The translations under genes were made by a program, and so were the position numbers. Below the pieces are notes generated by a model, which had not been told where the DNA came from, did no database searches, and saw nothing but the letters and a program-made list of their open reading frames with translations. Shown piece by piece: positions 25,329-34,378 of a stretch of DNA of 64,000 nt (the stretch's first letter is position 1; each line of letters begins with the position of its first letter). This stretch comes from Rhizobium sullae (GTDB taxonomy: Bacteria; Pseudomonadota; Alphaproteobacteria; Rhizobiales; Rhizobiaceae). The DNA lies in NCBI RefSeq assembly GCF_900169785.1, contig NZ_FWER01000002.1, positions 289,339 to 353,338 of the forward strand, written 5' to 3'.

Positions 25329-25631
25329 TCAGATGCCTACAGCCCGTAACAGCGCGACGCAGAAGACACCAAGCACGACGGAAACGAGCATCGGCAGACG
25401 GAGTGCGGCAACGGCTGTGACCGCGCAGGCGATCGTTTCCGCGATACCGGTGGCAAAGGCGGTCGGCGCAACGACCGCCATCAAAACCGCAGGTGGTATG
25501 GATTCGATCGCGTTGCGGCGGCTTCCCTCCAGGGATACATGCCGCGCGAGCAGAAGGCCGCTCAGGCGCGTGAGAACGGTCGCGACCGCCATGGCGACGA
25601 TTGCGAGAAGAGTGGAGAAATCGACCGTCAT
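25329..25631 (-). CDS. azlD: AzlD-family branched-chain amino acid exporter, small subunit
   Basis: A 100-residue membrane protein with three to four hydrophobic helices (TLLAIVAMAVATVLTRLSG, AVLMAVVAPTAFATGI, LPMLVSVVLGVFCVALL). AzlD is the obligatory small partner of AzlC in export of branched-chain amino acids or analogues. Its start overlaps the azlC stop as ATGA. The gene ends 116 bases before puuE begins and is probably a separate unit. Confidence 0.88.
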   Translation of the reverse strand: MTVDFSTLLAIVAMAVATVLTRLSGLLLARHVSLEGSRRNAIESIPPAVLMAVVAPTAFATGIAETIACAVTAVAALRLPMLVSVVLGVFCVALLRAVGI

Positions 25632-26332
25632 TGCGTTACCTCCACACGCCGGCTGCCGCTGGCGACTGCCGCAAGCAGGCCGGCAACGGCACCGGCTGCG
25701 ATATACCAGACGCCGGGCACGAAATGCTGGGTCGCCACCGCGGCCGCACCGCTTGCGAGCAGCACAGCACCGGTTTCCGGTCCCTTCCAGAAGCCCATGA
25801 CCAGCACGATGAAGACGGCCGGAAAGGCGAAATCCAGTCCGAGCGCCGCGGGATCACCCAGGAAAGCGCCGAGCGTCGCACCCGCAAGGCTCGAAAGCAC
25901 CCAGGCAAGATAGAAAGGTGCCGCAAGCCCCGCGAACCAGGCTGGTGTAAGCCGCGCAAGGCCGGCACGGAATTCCGCCATCGCCCAGATCTCGTCGGCA
26001 AGAAACAGGCATGCGAAATAGCGCTTGCGTCCGCCAAAGGCCTGCATCTTGGTGCCGAGCGAGGCACTCATCAGCACGTGCCGGATATTGACGAGCAGCG
26101 CTGCAAAACCGGCGCTCGTCCACGAGGCCGGATGCATCCAGATATCCATCGCCACGAACTGCGATCCGCCGGCAAAGACCAGCGCGCTCATCAGCGCCGT
26201 CTCCACCGGAGAAAGCCCTTTGGTGGCTGCAACCGCGCCAAAGACGACGCCGATCGGTATGACGGCAGCGATCAGCGGCGAAATGGCCCGCATGCCCCCC
26301 AGAAACTCCGCCCATTTTCCATTCCCGTTCAC
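25628..26332 (-). CDS. azlC: AzlC-family amino acid exporter, large subunit
   Basis: A 234-residue inner-membrane permease with family segments RAISPLIAAVIPIGVVFGAV, ALVFAGGSQFVAMDIW and VLMSASLGTKMQAF. The start is GTG at 26332 with GGAG eight bases upstream. The AraC-type regulator gene lies 66 bases upstream on the same strand, an association commonly seen for azlCD and likely to be regulatory. Confidence 0.88.
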   Translation of the reverse strand: MNGNGKWAEFLGGMRAISPLIAAVIPIGVVFGAVAATKGLSPVETALMSALVFAGGSQFVAMDIWMHPASWTSAGFAALLVNIRHVLMSASLGTKMQAFGGRKRYFACLFLADEIWAMAEFRAGLARLTPAWFAGLAAPFYLAWVLSSLAGATLGAFLGDPAALGLDFAFPAVFIVLVMGFWKGPETGAVLLASGAAAVATQHFVPGVWYIAAGAVAGLLAAVASGSRRVEVTQ

Positions 26333-26398
26333 AATAGGATCTCCGATTTGCTGGGAGGTCTTAGAATGGAGATGAATGGCCGTCTTGAACGAAAGTGA

Positions 26399-27256
26399 TT
26401 ACCGCGCGCGGTATTGGCCGGGCGTCACTCCCGTGCGCGCCTTGAAATGCCGGCTGAAATGCGCCTGGTCGGCGAAGCCGCATTCGAGCGCAATCTCGGC
26501 CGGCTGTCCGCCCGCCTGCAGCTTGCGCCGGGCAACGCGAATGCGGATATCGGTGAGGAAGGCGTGCGGCGTGATGTGGAATTCCTTGCGGAACGCGCGG
26601 ATCAGGTGCGCGCGGCTGAGGTCCGCCACCGCGGCGAGCTCTTCAAGCCCGACATCGGAAACGTAGTTTTCCATCAGGTAGTCGCGGGCGCGCTGCACGG
26701 CGGATCGCTCCCGCGTATCGACCGGCACGATGATCGAACTGCCGTGATGCCGGAACATGGCCTCGAGCACGAGGAACATGCCCTGGCTGGTTTCCAGCGC
26801 GCCGACGCCCGATTCCAGCGCGCGATGAGCATCGTGAAAAGCATCGGCGAGCAGCGGATCGTGAAGGATCTGCTTGCCGAAGGCAGGCGTACCGCCGAAG
26901 GCGCGGCCGGTGACGTCCTCCAGGATTTCACGGAAGAGCGACATGTCCGGATAAATCATCCGGTAGCGATAGCCGCCCTCCACAGGCGCGCCGTCATGGA
27001 TTTCGCCGGGATTGATCAGGTAGAGATCGCCAGGCCCTGAGCTTTCGCGTGTGCCCCTGATGGTCGCGATCTGGCTGCCGCTTTCGATGGCGCCGATGCT
27101 GAAGGTCTCATGGGCGTGCGGTGCAAACTCATGCGTGAGGAACGTCGCGCTCAGGCACTCCATGCCGCCGAAACGGCTGTCACGCCAGAATCGCGTCGTC
27201 TCCGCTCGCGACAGCGGCATGGCCCCGGTCGCCTGTTCCTGGGAGATGTTGTCCAT
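26399..27256 (-). CDS. AraC-family regulator, AzlCD-associated
   Basis: A 285-residue regulator with an N-terminal cupin ligand-binding domain (THEFAPHAHETFSIGAIESG) and two C-terminal AraC helix-turn-helices (LEELAAVADLSRAHLIRAFR, then EIALECGFADQAHFSRHFKA ending GVTPGQYRAR). The ATG at 27256 gives a family-like N-terminus MDNISQEQ. It is immediately upstream of azlCD and presumably senses an amino acid or a toxic analogue exported by that pair. Confidence 0.9.
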   Translation of the reverse strand: MDNISQEQATGAMPLSRAETTRFWRDSRFGGMECLSATFLTHEFAPHAHETFSIGAIESGSQIATIRGTRESSGPGDLYLINPGEIHDGAPVEGGYRYRMIYPDMSLFREILEDVTGRAFGGTPAFGKQILHDPLLADAFHDAHRALESGVGALETSQGMFLVLEAMFRHHGSSIIVPVDTRERSAVQRARDYLMENYVSDVGLEELAAVADLSRAHLIRAFRKEFHITPHAFLTDIRIRVARRKLQAGGQPAEIALECGFADQAHFSRHFKARTGVTPGQYRAR

Positions 27257-27303
27257 CACCCGGATATAGCATCTTCGGGCCACCCGTTCTTGAACAAAAG
27301 TGA

Positions 27304-28011
27304 TCAGGCGATCTTGCGCGCGCTAACCTTGCCCATCGGATGCAGCGAATGGACCCGGAACGGCCCGCCGGTGCCTTCCTCGATCATCAGTGCGATGTTG
27401 GCGACAGCGACCGGTTCCGCAAGGACAGCGTCGAAGACGCTGCTGAGCGCCTGCTCGATGCGCGGCATGTCGACAAGATTGACTGGCCCCGTCAAGGGCA
27501 TATGGAAGCGGAATTCGTCCATTACATAGGGATAGCCCCAGCGATACAGGTTGGCGAACTGCGCGGCCGAAAGCCCGTCCGGATCGCTGCGCTCGATCTC
27601 CGCCTCGGAGAGCGGCGCACGGAAGCGATCGAAATGCTGCACGACTGCGGAAGCGAGATAATGTATGTGATCGCAGGGAACCGACGGCACGAGGCTGAAA
27701 TAATTGCGCAGGCGCGCCACTTCAACGCTTGGAATTAGGAATGGCTGCAGACTGCCGGAGAAGCGCATCATTTCACGCAAGAGTTGTGATTCCGAAACAT
27801 CCGGTGCAAGATAGAACGGAGCCTTCAACACGCCATGGAAGCCGTAGCGGCGCGGCACGGCGGTATGGAATGCGATTTCGTGGATGCCGATGCCGCGAAT
27901 GGCTGGAGGTTCAACCATTTCGCCGGAAAAGACGTTGCGGCCAAGCCAATTGGCCGCCACCTGGGTGAGCGGATCGCTCGGCGCAGGCGTGAAGCAAATG
28001 GCATAGCGCAT
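27304..28011 (-). CDS. DUF1045 family protein (2H-phosphoesterase-like, phosphonate-associated)
   Basis: A 235-residue protein of the DUF1045 family, which in many rhizobia lies with phosphonate (phn) genes. It starts MRYAICFTPAPSDPLTQVAA and has two His-centred repeats, RYGFHGVLKAPFYL and EFRFHMPLTGPV, consistent with the two H-x-[ST/L]-type motifs of 2H phosphoesterases. Here no phn gene is nearby, so the usual context is lost. GGAG five bases upstream supports ATG 28011. The reaction is not known. Confidence 0.82.
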   Translation of the reverse strand: MRYAICFTPAPSDPLTQVAANWLGRNVFSGEMVEPPAIRGIGIHEIAFHTAVPRRYGFHGVLKAPFYLAPDVSESQLLREMMRFSGSLQPFLIPSVEVARLRNYFSLVPSVPCDHIHYLASAVVQHFDRFRAPLSEAEIERSDPDGLSAAQFANLYRWGYPYVMDEFRFHMPLTGPVNLVDMPRIEQALSSVFDAVLAEPVAVANIALMIEEGTGGPFRVHSLHPMGKVSARKIA

Positions 28012-28124
28012 GCAATCTCCTCCATCGAAGGAAGGCGCGCGGGCGATTCCGGCGCCGTCGATGCGCAAGCAGATAGGTGATTTGCATGACAGAATAACGA
28101 AAAGAACCGGCTTCTAATTCACGT

Positions 28125-29303
28125 TTAACGTGAAGCAACCACGATGTGGCTCGAAAGCGCGAAATTTTCCGGCAGAACGAAGGGTGCGGATCGGCCGGTC
28201 GCCATATGCACGGCAGCTTCCGCAAGGCGGTGAGCAAGGCCGAAACTGACCTTGAAGCCGCCGGTCAAGGCGATGAGCTTCGGATACGCCGGATGCGGGC
28301 CGATCATCGGATCACGGTCGATCGCCTTCGGACGCAGGCCGGCCCAACGCGCGATGATCGGGGCGTCCCGAAGCACCGGAACCATCTCGCGCGCGGCCTC
28401 GACCAGCCCGTCGAGCTGGGCATCCGTCGACGCCGGATCGTCAAAACGGTTCTCGCTGGTGCTGCCGATCGCGGCATAGCCGCCCTCATGCGCGACAATA
28501 TAGAGGCCATCGCGGAAGATGGTGGGAAAGGCGGGATCGATCTCAGCCTTCAGTAGCGCCGCCTGCCCCTTGACCGGCTGGCCGAGCGGCTTTTCCAATC
28601 CGGGCGTGAACTGCTGCAGAAGCGGAAATGACTGATGGCCCGCCGCGACAATGCAGCGGCCGAAGCATACGATCTTTCCGCCCACATCGGCGACCCCGCG
28701 TTCTGGTTCGAGACCGCCGACTGCTGCATTCTCGATGATGCTCACATGCTTTGCCTGCCTCAGAAATGCGCCAAGGGCGGCAACCAGCGTGCGGGGCGCG
28801 ACGCGGCCGGCGAGCGTATCGTGCACGAAGCCGCTTTCGCCAGCGGCAGGATCGATCCAGTCCGCGACCGGCGGAGCATCCGCGACATGCCAGTAGAAGT
28901 CGCGGCCGCCCTGATGCCAATGCGTTTCGGCATCGGCGGAATGGGTAAGCGCGATCTTGCGCAGGTGCGGCTTCGGCAGCGGGATGATACGGCCCGAGCG
29001 GCGGTAGCCGGCGGATAGGCCGGTCGCGGCTTCGATCGCGGCGATCTCGCTTTCGAGGGAAACCAGCGCATCGAACTGGAACTGCTTCTTGGCATTCCAT
29101 TTGTCCGGCATATGCGGCATCAGCGCCCCGAGCAGGCCGCCGCTGGCGCCCTGCCCCAACGCGCCTGCGTCGGCGAGCAGCGTATCAATGCCAAGGCGTT
29201 CGGCATGCACCGCCGCCCACAGCCCCATAATGCCGCCGCCCGCGATCAGCAAGCTGAAGGACGATTGACCGGAGGAGACGGCCGCATTATCGGCTTTAGG
29301 CAT
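28125..29303 (-). CDS. FAD-dependent oxidoreductase (DAO family), MnmC C-domain-like
   Basis: A 392-residue D-amino-acid-oxidase-fold enzyme with an N-terminal dinucleotide loop SLLIAGGGIMGLWAAVHAER and a C-terminal FAD segment LIALTGGFKVSFGLAHRLAE. In E. coli MnmC, a domain of this type removes the carboxymethyl group from cmnm5U34 in tRNA and is fused to a methyltransferase. Here the adjacent divergent gene encodes just that methyltransferase, so a separate MnmC oxidase is a reasonable inference; glycine oxidase or another DAO enzyme remains possible. The start codon shares bases with the mnmD start (CATG at 29301-29304). Confidence 0.78.
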   Translation of the reverse strand: MPKADNAAVSSGQSSFSLLIAGGGIMGLWAAVHAERLGIDTLLADAGALGQGASGGLLGALMPHMPDKWNAKKQFQFDALVSLESEIAAIEAATGLSAGYRRSGRIIPLPKPHLRKIALTHSADAETHWHQGGRDFYWHVADAPPVADWIDPAAGESGFVHDTLAGRVAPRTLVAALGAFLRQAKHVSIIENAAVGGLEPERGVADVGGKIVCFGRCIVAAGHQSFPLLQQFTPGLEKPLGQPVKGQAALLKAEIDPAFPTIFRDGLYIVAHEGGYAAIGSTSENRFDDPASTDAQLDGLVEAAREMVPVLRDAPIIARWAGLRPKAIDRDPMIGPHPAYPKLIALTGGFKVSFGLAHRLAEAAVHMATGRSAPFVLPENFALSSHIVVASR

Positions 29304-30018
29304 GACAGACAATGATCCCGACCAGATGGGCAGCACGAGCCAGCCGCTTGAATGGCGCGACGGCGATATGCCCTATTCGCCGGCCTTTGGCGACCATTTT
29401 TATTGCCAGACGGATGGCCGGCTCGAATGCGGCCACGTCTTTCTGGCGGGCAACGGCCTGCCGGAGCGCTGGACCGGCAAGGATGACTTCCGCATTGGAG
29501 AATTGGGCTTCGGCACCGGGCTGAACTTCGCCGAAACATGGCGACAATGGAAGAGCCACCACAAGACCGGCCAGCACCTGCACTTCATCTCCTTCGAACT
29601 CCATCCGATGCGCACCGAGGAGATCGGCCGCGCCCTCTCGCACTGGCCGGAAATCGATGCCGAGCGGCAGGCGCTGACAGCGCTGTGGCCGGGCGAACCA
29701 CAAGGCACCGTCACCCTTGCGCTGGACGGCCAGACAACGCTGAGCGTCGTCTGCGGCCCGGCAATCGATGGCGTTGCGGCCGCCGAACCAGGCTTCGACG
29801 CTTGGTACCTCGATGGCTTCGCACCGTCGCGCAACGCCGACATGTGGTCGGAAGAACTGATGCGGCTCGTCTGCGAGAAGACCATCTCCGGCGGCAGCTT
29901 CGCGACCTATGCCGCGGCAGGCTTCGTCAGGCGCAATTTGATTGCCGCAGGCTTTACCGTCGAACGGCGCAAGGGTTTCGCCGGCAAGCGCGAGATGCTT
30001 TGCGGCGTAAAACCCTAA
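29302..30018 (+). CDS. mnmD: MnmD-type tRNA (5-methylaminomethyl-2-thiouridine) methyltransferase
   Basis: Methylates nm5(s2)U34 to mnm5(s2)U34 in tRNAs using S-adenosylmethionine. The 238-residue protein equals the N-terminal half of E. coli MnmC: QPLEWRDGDMPYSPAFGDHF, the SAM loop IGELGFGTGLNFAETW, and WYLDGFAPSRNADMWSEELM with GGSFATYAAAGFVRR. The ATG at 29302 is weakly supported by TAGG; the next ATG at 29326 is an alternative. The stop overlaps the stop of the convergent histidine kinase gene by two bases. Confidence 0.88.
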   Translation: MTDNDPDQMGSTSQPLEWRDGDMPYSPAFGDHFYCQTDGRLECGHVFLAGNGLPERWTGKDDFRIGELGFGTGLNFAETWRQWKSHHKTGQHLHFISFELHPMRTEEIGRALSHWPEIDAERQALTALWPGEPQGTVTLALDGQTTLSVVCGPAIDGVAAAEPGFDAWYLDGFAPSRNADMWSEELMRLVCEKTISGGSFATYAAAGFVRRNLIAAGFTVERRKGFAGKREMLCGVKP

Positions 30019-33000
30019 AACCCCGAGCGGCCAGGCAACTGCTCGCTCCTGCCGAGCCAAAACTGGATTTTCTCTTCCAGCAGTTCGGGGCTGATCGGCT
30101 TTGACATATAGTCGTCCATGCCGGCGTCGAGGCAGAGTTCGCGGTCGCTTTCGAGCGCATGCGCCGTAACTCCGACGATCGGCACGCGGTGCCCCTGCCC
30201 GCGCTCGCGGGCGCGGATCGCGCGGGTCGCGTCGTGCCCGTTCATCACCGGCATCGAGACATCCATCATGATGATGCGCGGTGTATGCGCCTGCCATGCA
30301 TTGACCGCCTCCTGGCCGTTGTTGACAACGAGGAAGCTCAAGCCCGTGCCCTGCAGGATCTGCGTGAAGACGATTTGGTTCACCTCGTTGTCCTCTGCGA
30401 CGAGCACATCGATGAATGCCCTAGGCGACTCGACGGGCGGCGCGGCAGCCTCCGGCTCCTTGACCTCCCGCCCGGCCTGCAGGCGAACGATTTCCGCCGC
30501 CGATGCCTGCTTCACGCGGCTTGCGCGCACGACCTCGACGATCGTGTTGCGAAGAAGATCGGCGCGCGCCGGCTTCATCAGATGCGCATGGCCGTTGAGG
30601 GCCGCAAACTCCTTCTCCGTGCCGGAGATATCCATCGAGGTCAGGAAGATGATCGGCAGGTTCTCGAAACGGGCGTCGGCCCGTATCATGTGCGCGACTT
30701 CCGCGCCGTTCATTTCCGGCATGTGATAGTCGAGCACCACGGCATCGACCTGGACGCCGATCTGGTGCGCGGCCTCGAGGATGGCCATTCCTATCCTGCC
30801 GCCCTCCGCAGCCACGCCGTCAAAGCCCCAGAGTGCCAACTGCTCAGTGAGGATGCGGCGGTTCACCTCGTTGTCGTCGATGACGAGCACCCGCGCGCCG
30901 CGCACATTGACCGGCAACGGCTTGGGCTCGAGGCGGGCGGCGGCGATGGCTAAGGGCAGATTGACGGTAAAGACCGAGCCCTTGCCGGACTCGCTTTCAG
31001 CGTTGATGTAGCCGCCGAAGAGATCGACCAGGCCGGCGGTGATGGCAAGACCGAGGCCGGTGCCCTCGTGACGCCGCGTCGAAGAGGAATCGACCTGCGA
31101 GAATTTGTCGAAGACAGACTGCAGCCTGTCGTCCGGAATGCCGATGCCGGTATCCTCGATCCTGATCTCGACCATGATCTCGCCGTCTGATCCCGGCCGG
31201 AAGCCGATATCGACGAAGACATGGCCTTTCTCGGTAAATTTGACGGCGTTGCCGACGAGGTTCGTAACGATTTGGCGAAACCGCCCGGCATCGCCGATGA
31301 CGGCGGCAGGCAGGTTCGGATCGGCGCGCACGAGAAGCTCGAGGTCCTTCTCGGCGGCCGGCGAAGAGAGCAGCGTCGCGACGTCCTCGACCGCTTCCAC
31401 TGGATCGAAGGCCGCCTTGCGGAGCGTCATCTGTCCGGCGTCGATCTTCGAGAAGTCCAGAATATCGTTGATGATCGTCAGAAGCGCGTTGCCGGACTTG
31501 ACGATGATGTCGATGAATGTCTTCTGCCGCGCATCGAGATCGGTCTTCGCCATGAGCTCGGCCATGCCGAGCACGCCGTTCATCGGCGTGCGGATTTCAT
31601 GGCTCATATTGGCGAGGAATTCCGACTTGGCGCGGTCGGCTGCCTCCGCGCGCGCAAGCAGCCGCTGAAGCTCTTCCTCACGCTCCTTCATTTCGGTGAC
31701 GTCGGTGAAGAGCGCGACCCAATGCCCGCGCTCGCTGATCGTCGCCTCCATGTTCACCCAGCGCTCGCCGGCGACGTGGAACACGGTAGCGATCGGCTGC
31801 TTCTCGGTAATGTTGGTGCGCCAATAGTGCAGCACATCGGCGGCTGCACCCTTGAAGTCGCCGCGATCGGCGCAGAAATTGAAGAGGTCGATCCAGCCTC
31901 TGCCCGCCACCAGATATTCAGGCGGAATGCTGAGGACGCGGGAAAGGGCATCGTTGGAGAGCTTTATGAGACCGTCCTGGACGATGGCGAGCCCTTGCGG
32001 CATAGCCCGCGTCGCGTCCCGCATCAGTTCGCCAAGATGCTCCAGGGCAGCGCGCGCCTCGTGGATCTCCTTCTCCCTCGCGCGAATGGCGCTCATGTCG
32101 GAATAGGAGAGCAGGATGCGGTCGTTCGAAATGCGGCGGCTGTCGAAGATAATCGACTTGCGGCCCGACCAGCTAAGCTCGATCGGTTCCGATTCTGCAT
32201 CCGCGCCGAAATGGCGCTGGCGCTCTGCCAGGATATCTTCCGGGCTACGCCCGTAGCCGTAACGCCCGAGTTCGTAATTGCGGCGGATGACGTCGATGAA
32301 CGGCCGTCCGTCGAAACGATCCTCAGGCGGGAGATCGCATATCGCGTAGAATTCGTCGTTGATGTAGAGGATATCGAGACTGTTATCGAGGATCAGCATG
32401 CCAACCGGCAGCGAACGCAGGATGTTTTCAATGTCGCGATGCAGGACTTCGGCATGCGTCTGCGATGCGATCAGTTCGGCTTCGCGCTCCTTGAGTGGGG
32501 AAATGTCTGAGAAGGAGCCGACGACATAGACCTTGCCGTCCGGCGTCCGGACGCGATTGACGCGCGACAGGATCGGGTAGACCGTGCCGTCAGTGCTCGG
32601 AAGCCTTCCTTCCACTTCCGTAAGCGAGCCCTCCTTGAGCGCCAGCACGTTTTCTTCGTAGATGCTGGCGCCACCCTCCTCGCCGAACATCTCAAACTCC
32701 GTCAGTCCAAGCACTTTCGACCGGATATGGCCGGTGAACGTCTCGTAATACTGGTTGGCATAGACGAGCCGGTGGTTTTCGTCGCGCACGAAGGCGGCAA
32801 CCGGCAGATCTTCCATGATGGTGCGGAGGAGATCGAGCTCATTCACGCTCTCGTGCCATCCGTTTTCAGCGGGCGATGCATTGCCGCCGCCGTTTCGATA
32901 GGCCGAATTGACGATCAGCGGCCGGCCGTCGTCAGCAAAAATGCCGATCGGATGATCGAGCTTTTCCACCGTCGCGCGGACGCGCTCGAAATCGGCGAGC

Positions 33001-33392
33001 AGCGCCTGATCCGGCCCCGAAAGGACCGGGCGGCGCACCTGCACGCGCGCCTCGAAGATGCCGAGAACATAGGCCCGGTCCTCCGATGGCATGAAGCTTT
33101 CGATTCGCACCCGCTCATGGGTGGCTCCGGCGGGATCGAAGCAGATAACGGTTTCCTCGGTGCCGAAGACCAGAGCACGGCGCTCCTTGTCCTCGCGTTC
33201 CTCTTCCTCGGGACGGTCGAGGATTTCGCGGCTCCGGCCGCCGATGAAATCGGAAATTTCCCTGCCGAAGAAGCGGGCATAGGCTTCGTTGACGGCGACA
33301 TAGCGAAGCTCGCTGTTCTTGACATAGGCCGGGGTCTCCAGATCAGCGATCCGGCTGCAGGCCAGTTCGAGAAGGTTCCCCGCAGATGTCAA
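30015..33392 (-). CDS. Hybrid sensor histidine kinase, four PAS-like domains and two receivers
   Basis: A cytoplasmic phosphorelay kinase of about 1125 residues without transmembrane segments. It carries successive PAS-like domains (about residues 10-130, 185-310, 315-440 and 455-575), a dimerisation domain with SHEIRTP (phosphoacceptor His about 598), an ATPase domain with NAVKFTEKG, DTGIGIP and GTGLGLA, and two receiver domains with phosphoacceptor Asp in VVLDYHMPEMNG (about 888) and MMDVSMPVMNG (about 1044). No Hpt domain is present, so a separate one is needed. A TTG at 33392 has AGGAG ten bases upstream and is taken as start; the frame stays open to an ATG at 33443 beyond a tandem repeat. 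Target unknown. Confidence 0.88.
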   Translation of the reverse strand: MTSAGNLLELACSRIADLETPAYVKNSELRYVAVNEAYARFFGREISDFIGGRSREILDRPEEEEREDKERRALVFGTEETVICFDPAGATHERVRIESFMPSEDRAYVLGIFEARVQVRRPVLSGPDQALLADFERVRATVEKLDHPIGIFADDGRPLIVNSAYRNGGGNASPAENGWHESVNELDLLRTIMEDLPVAAFVRDENHRLVYANQYYETFTGHIRSKVLGLTEFEMFGEEGGASIYEENVLALKEGSLTEVEGRLPSTDGTVYPILSRVNRVRTPDGKVYVVGSFSDISPLKEREAELIASQTHAEVLHRDIENILRSLPVGMLILDNSLDILYINDEFYAICDLPPEDRFDGRPFIDVIRRNYELGRYGYGRSPEDILAERQRHFGADAESEPIELSWSGRKSIIFDSRRISNDRILLSYSDMSAIRAREKEIHEARAALEHLGELMRDATRAMPQGLAIVQDGLIKLSNDALSRVLSIPPEYLVAGRGWIDLFNFCADRGDFKGAAADVLHYWRTNITEKQPIATVFHVAGERWVNMEATISERGHWVALFTDVTEMKEREEELQRLLARAEAADRAKSEFLANMSHEIRTPMNGVLGMAELMAKTDLDARQKTFIDIIVKSGNALLTIINDILDFSKIDAGQMTLRKAAFDPVEAVEDVATLLSSPAAEKDLELLVRADPNLPAAVIGDAGRFRQIVTNLVGNAVKFTEKGHVFVDIGFRPGSDGEIMVEIRIEDTGIGIPDDRLQSVFDKFSQVDSSSTRRHEGTGLGLAITAGLVDLFGGYINAESESGKGSVFTVNLPLAIAAARLEPKPLPVNVRGARVLVIDDNEVNRRILTEQLALWGFDGVAAEGGRIGMAILEAAHQIGVQVDAVVLDYHMPEMNGAEVAHMIRADARFENLPIIFLTSMDISGTEKEFAALNGHAHLMKPARADLLRNTIVEVVRASRVKQASAAEIVRLQAGREVKEPEAAAPPVESPRAFIDVLVAEDNEVNQIVFTQILQGTGLSFLVVNNGQEAVNAWQAHTPRIIMMDVSMPVMNGHDATRAIRARERGQGHRVPIVGVTAHALESDRELCLDAGMDDYMSKPISPELLEEKIQFWLGRSEQLPGRSGF

Positions 33393-33410
33393 AAAGCGCC
33401 CGCTCCTGCA

Positions 33411-33426
33411 ATGAATGAATGAATGA
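33411..33426. repeat. Tetranucleotide tandem repeat (ATGA)x4
   Basis: Four exact copies of ATGA lie just upstream of the proposed kinase start. If translation instead begins at the ATG at 33443, gain or loss of a copy would shift the reading frame. Confidence 0.85.
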
Positions 33427-33538
33427 GAAGGCCGACCATACAACCGCGCGGCTTAACAGAGCTTTAACCATAAGGATTAGGCAAGCGCTTTTGCGGCGCG
33501 GCGCCGGATCGAGGCAACGGCGTTAGCGCAAGCGGGCT

Positions 33539-33564
33539 GGAACCATGCTATACTCTCCTTCGTT
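33539..33564 (+). promoter_or_regulatory. Predicted EcfG (general stress) promoter
   Basis: GGAAC (33539-33543), 17 bases, CGTT (33561-33564) matches the alphaproteobacterial sigma-EcfG consensus GGAAC-N16/17-CGTT exactly. It points at the exported Tyr-rich protein gene, whose ATG is about 90 bases downstream, with nothing else in between. Confidence 0.7.
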
Positions 33565-33655
33565 GTAAGGTTGAACTCGATCAGCTGGCCGCGTTTTGCC
33601 ACGGATTCTCCTGACGGCTTCAAAGAACGAGCTTCGTCTACGAAAGGAGACGATC

Positions 33656-34042
33656 ATGTCCGTACTTCATAAAGGCATGGCGGCGGCCCTGATGGCATTG
33701 ACTTTGGCGAGCACTTCGCTCGTTACGGCAACACCTGCGCATGCCAATCATCAGTTTTGGGGCGGTGTCGCCGCCGGTGCCATCGGCGGCATCCTGCTCT
33801 CGCATGCCGTGCGGCCTTATCCGGCATACGGGTATTATCCCGAACCCTACTACTATAGGCCGTACTACAGACCCTATCCGGTCTATCGCCCATACGACCG
33901 CCCCTTTTACCGGCCTTACTACCGCTCCTACTACCGGCCCTACCCGGTCCATTACCGCAGCTATCGATATTGCGATGTGGAACGCCGCTACGATCATCGA
34001 GCGGACGTGTGGGTCACCGTCCGGGTTTGCCCCGGCTATTGA
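33656..34042 (+). CDS. Exported Tyr/Pro/Arg-rich repeat protein
   Basis: A 128-residue secreted protein. The signal peptide MSVLHKGMAAALMALTLAST... ends at ATPAHA, then a glycine-rich hydrophobic turn (WGGVAAGAIGGILLSH), a low-complexity zone built from Y-R-P-Y repeats (residues about 55-105) and a C-terminal part with two cysteines (YRYCDVERRYD...RVCPGY). AAAGGAGACGATC supports ATG 33656. Such proteins are common in rhizobial envelopes, with no assigned role. The EcfG promoter suggests it is made under general stress or starvation. Confidence 0.75.
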   Translation: MSVLHKGMAAALMALTLASTSLVTATPAHANHQFWGGVAAGAIGGILLSHAVRPYPAYGYYPEPYYYRPYYRPYPVYRPYDRPFYRPYYRSYYRPYPVHYRSYRYCDVERRYDHRADVWVTVRVCPGY

Positions 34043-34378
34043 GGAGCCCGTCTGCGCCACGGCGCCGTCTGCTCGGGCGGCGCCTGCAACGCCTTTCTCG
34101 CGTTCGTCCCTTGACTTTCAACCCGAACTAGACCAAATGCAGGCCAGCTTTCACCTTCCGGCCGCCGCGTGAGCTGCCCCTGCGAAAAAAGACAAACGCA
34201 AGAAGAAGGACAAAAGCGCATTTCATAGGATGCCGCGATCCCAAGTGCGGCCAGAAGCGCTGGAAAGTTTTTCCAACACACAAGTTCCCACTTCACGCGG
34301 GGTTCTTGACGCCAAGAATGATACTGGACCGCATGGTGCGATCCGGCACGTCGTTTCGGCGCCCCGAAAGGTTATGCC
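34043..34378. other. Intergenic region, probable long 5' leader of the helicase gene
   Basis: No gene is convincing here. It holds a GC-rich stem (GGCGCC at 34063-34068 and 34080-34085) just after the Tyr-rich gene, without a T-tract, then an A-rich stretch (34186-34210), and a region that may be the untranslated leader of the DEAD-box mRNA, ending with AAAGG seven bases before the TTG start. Confidence 0.4.
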
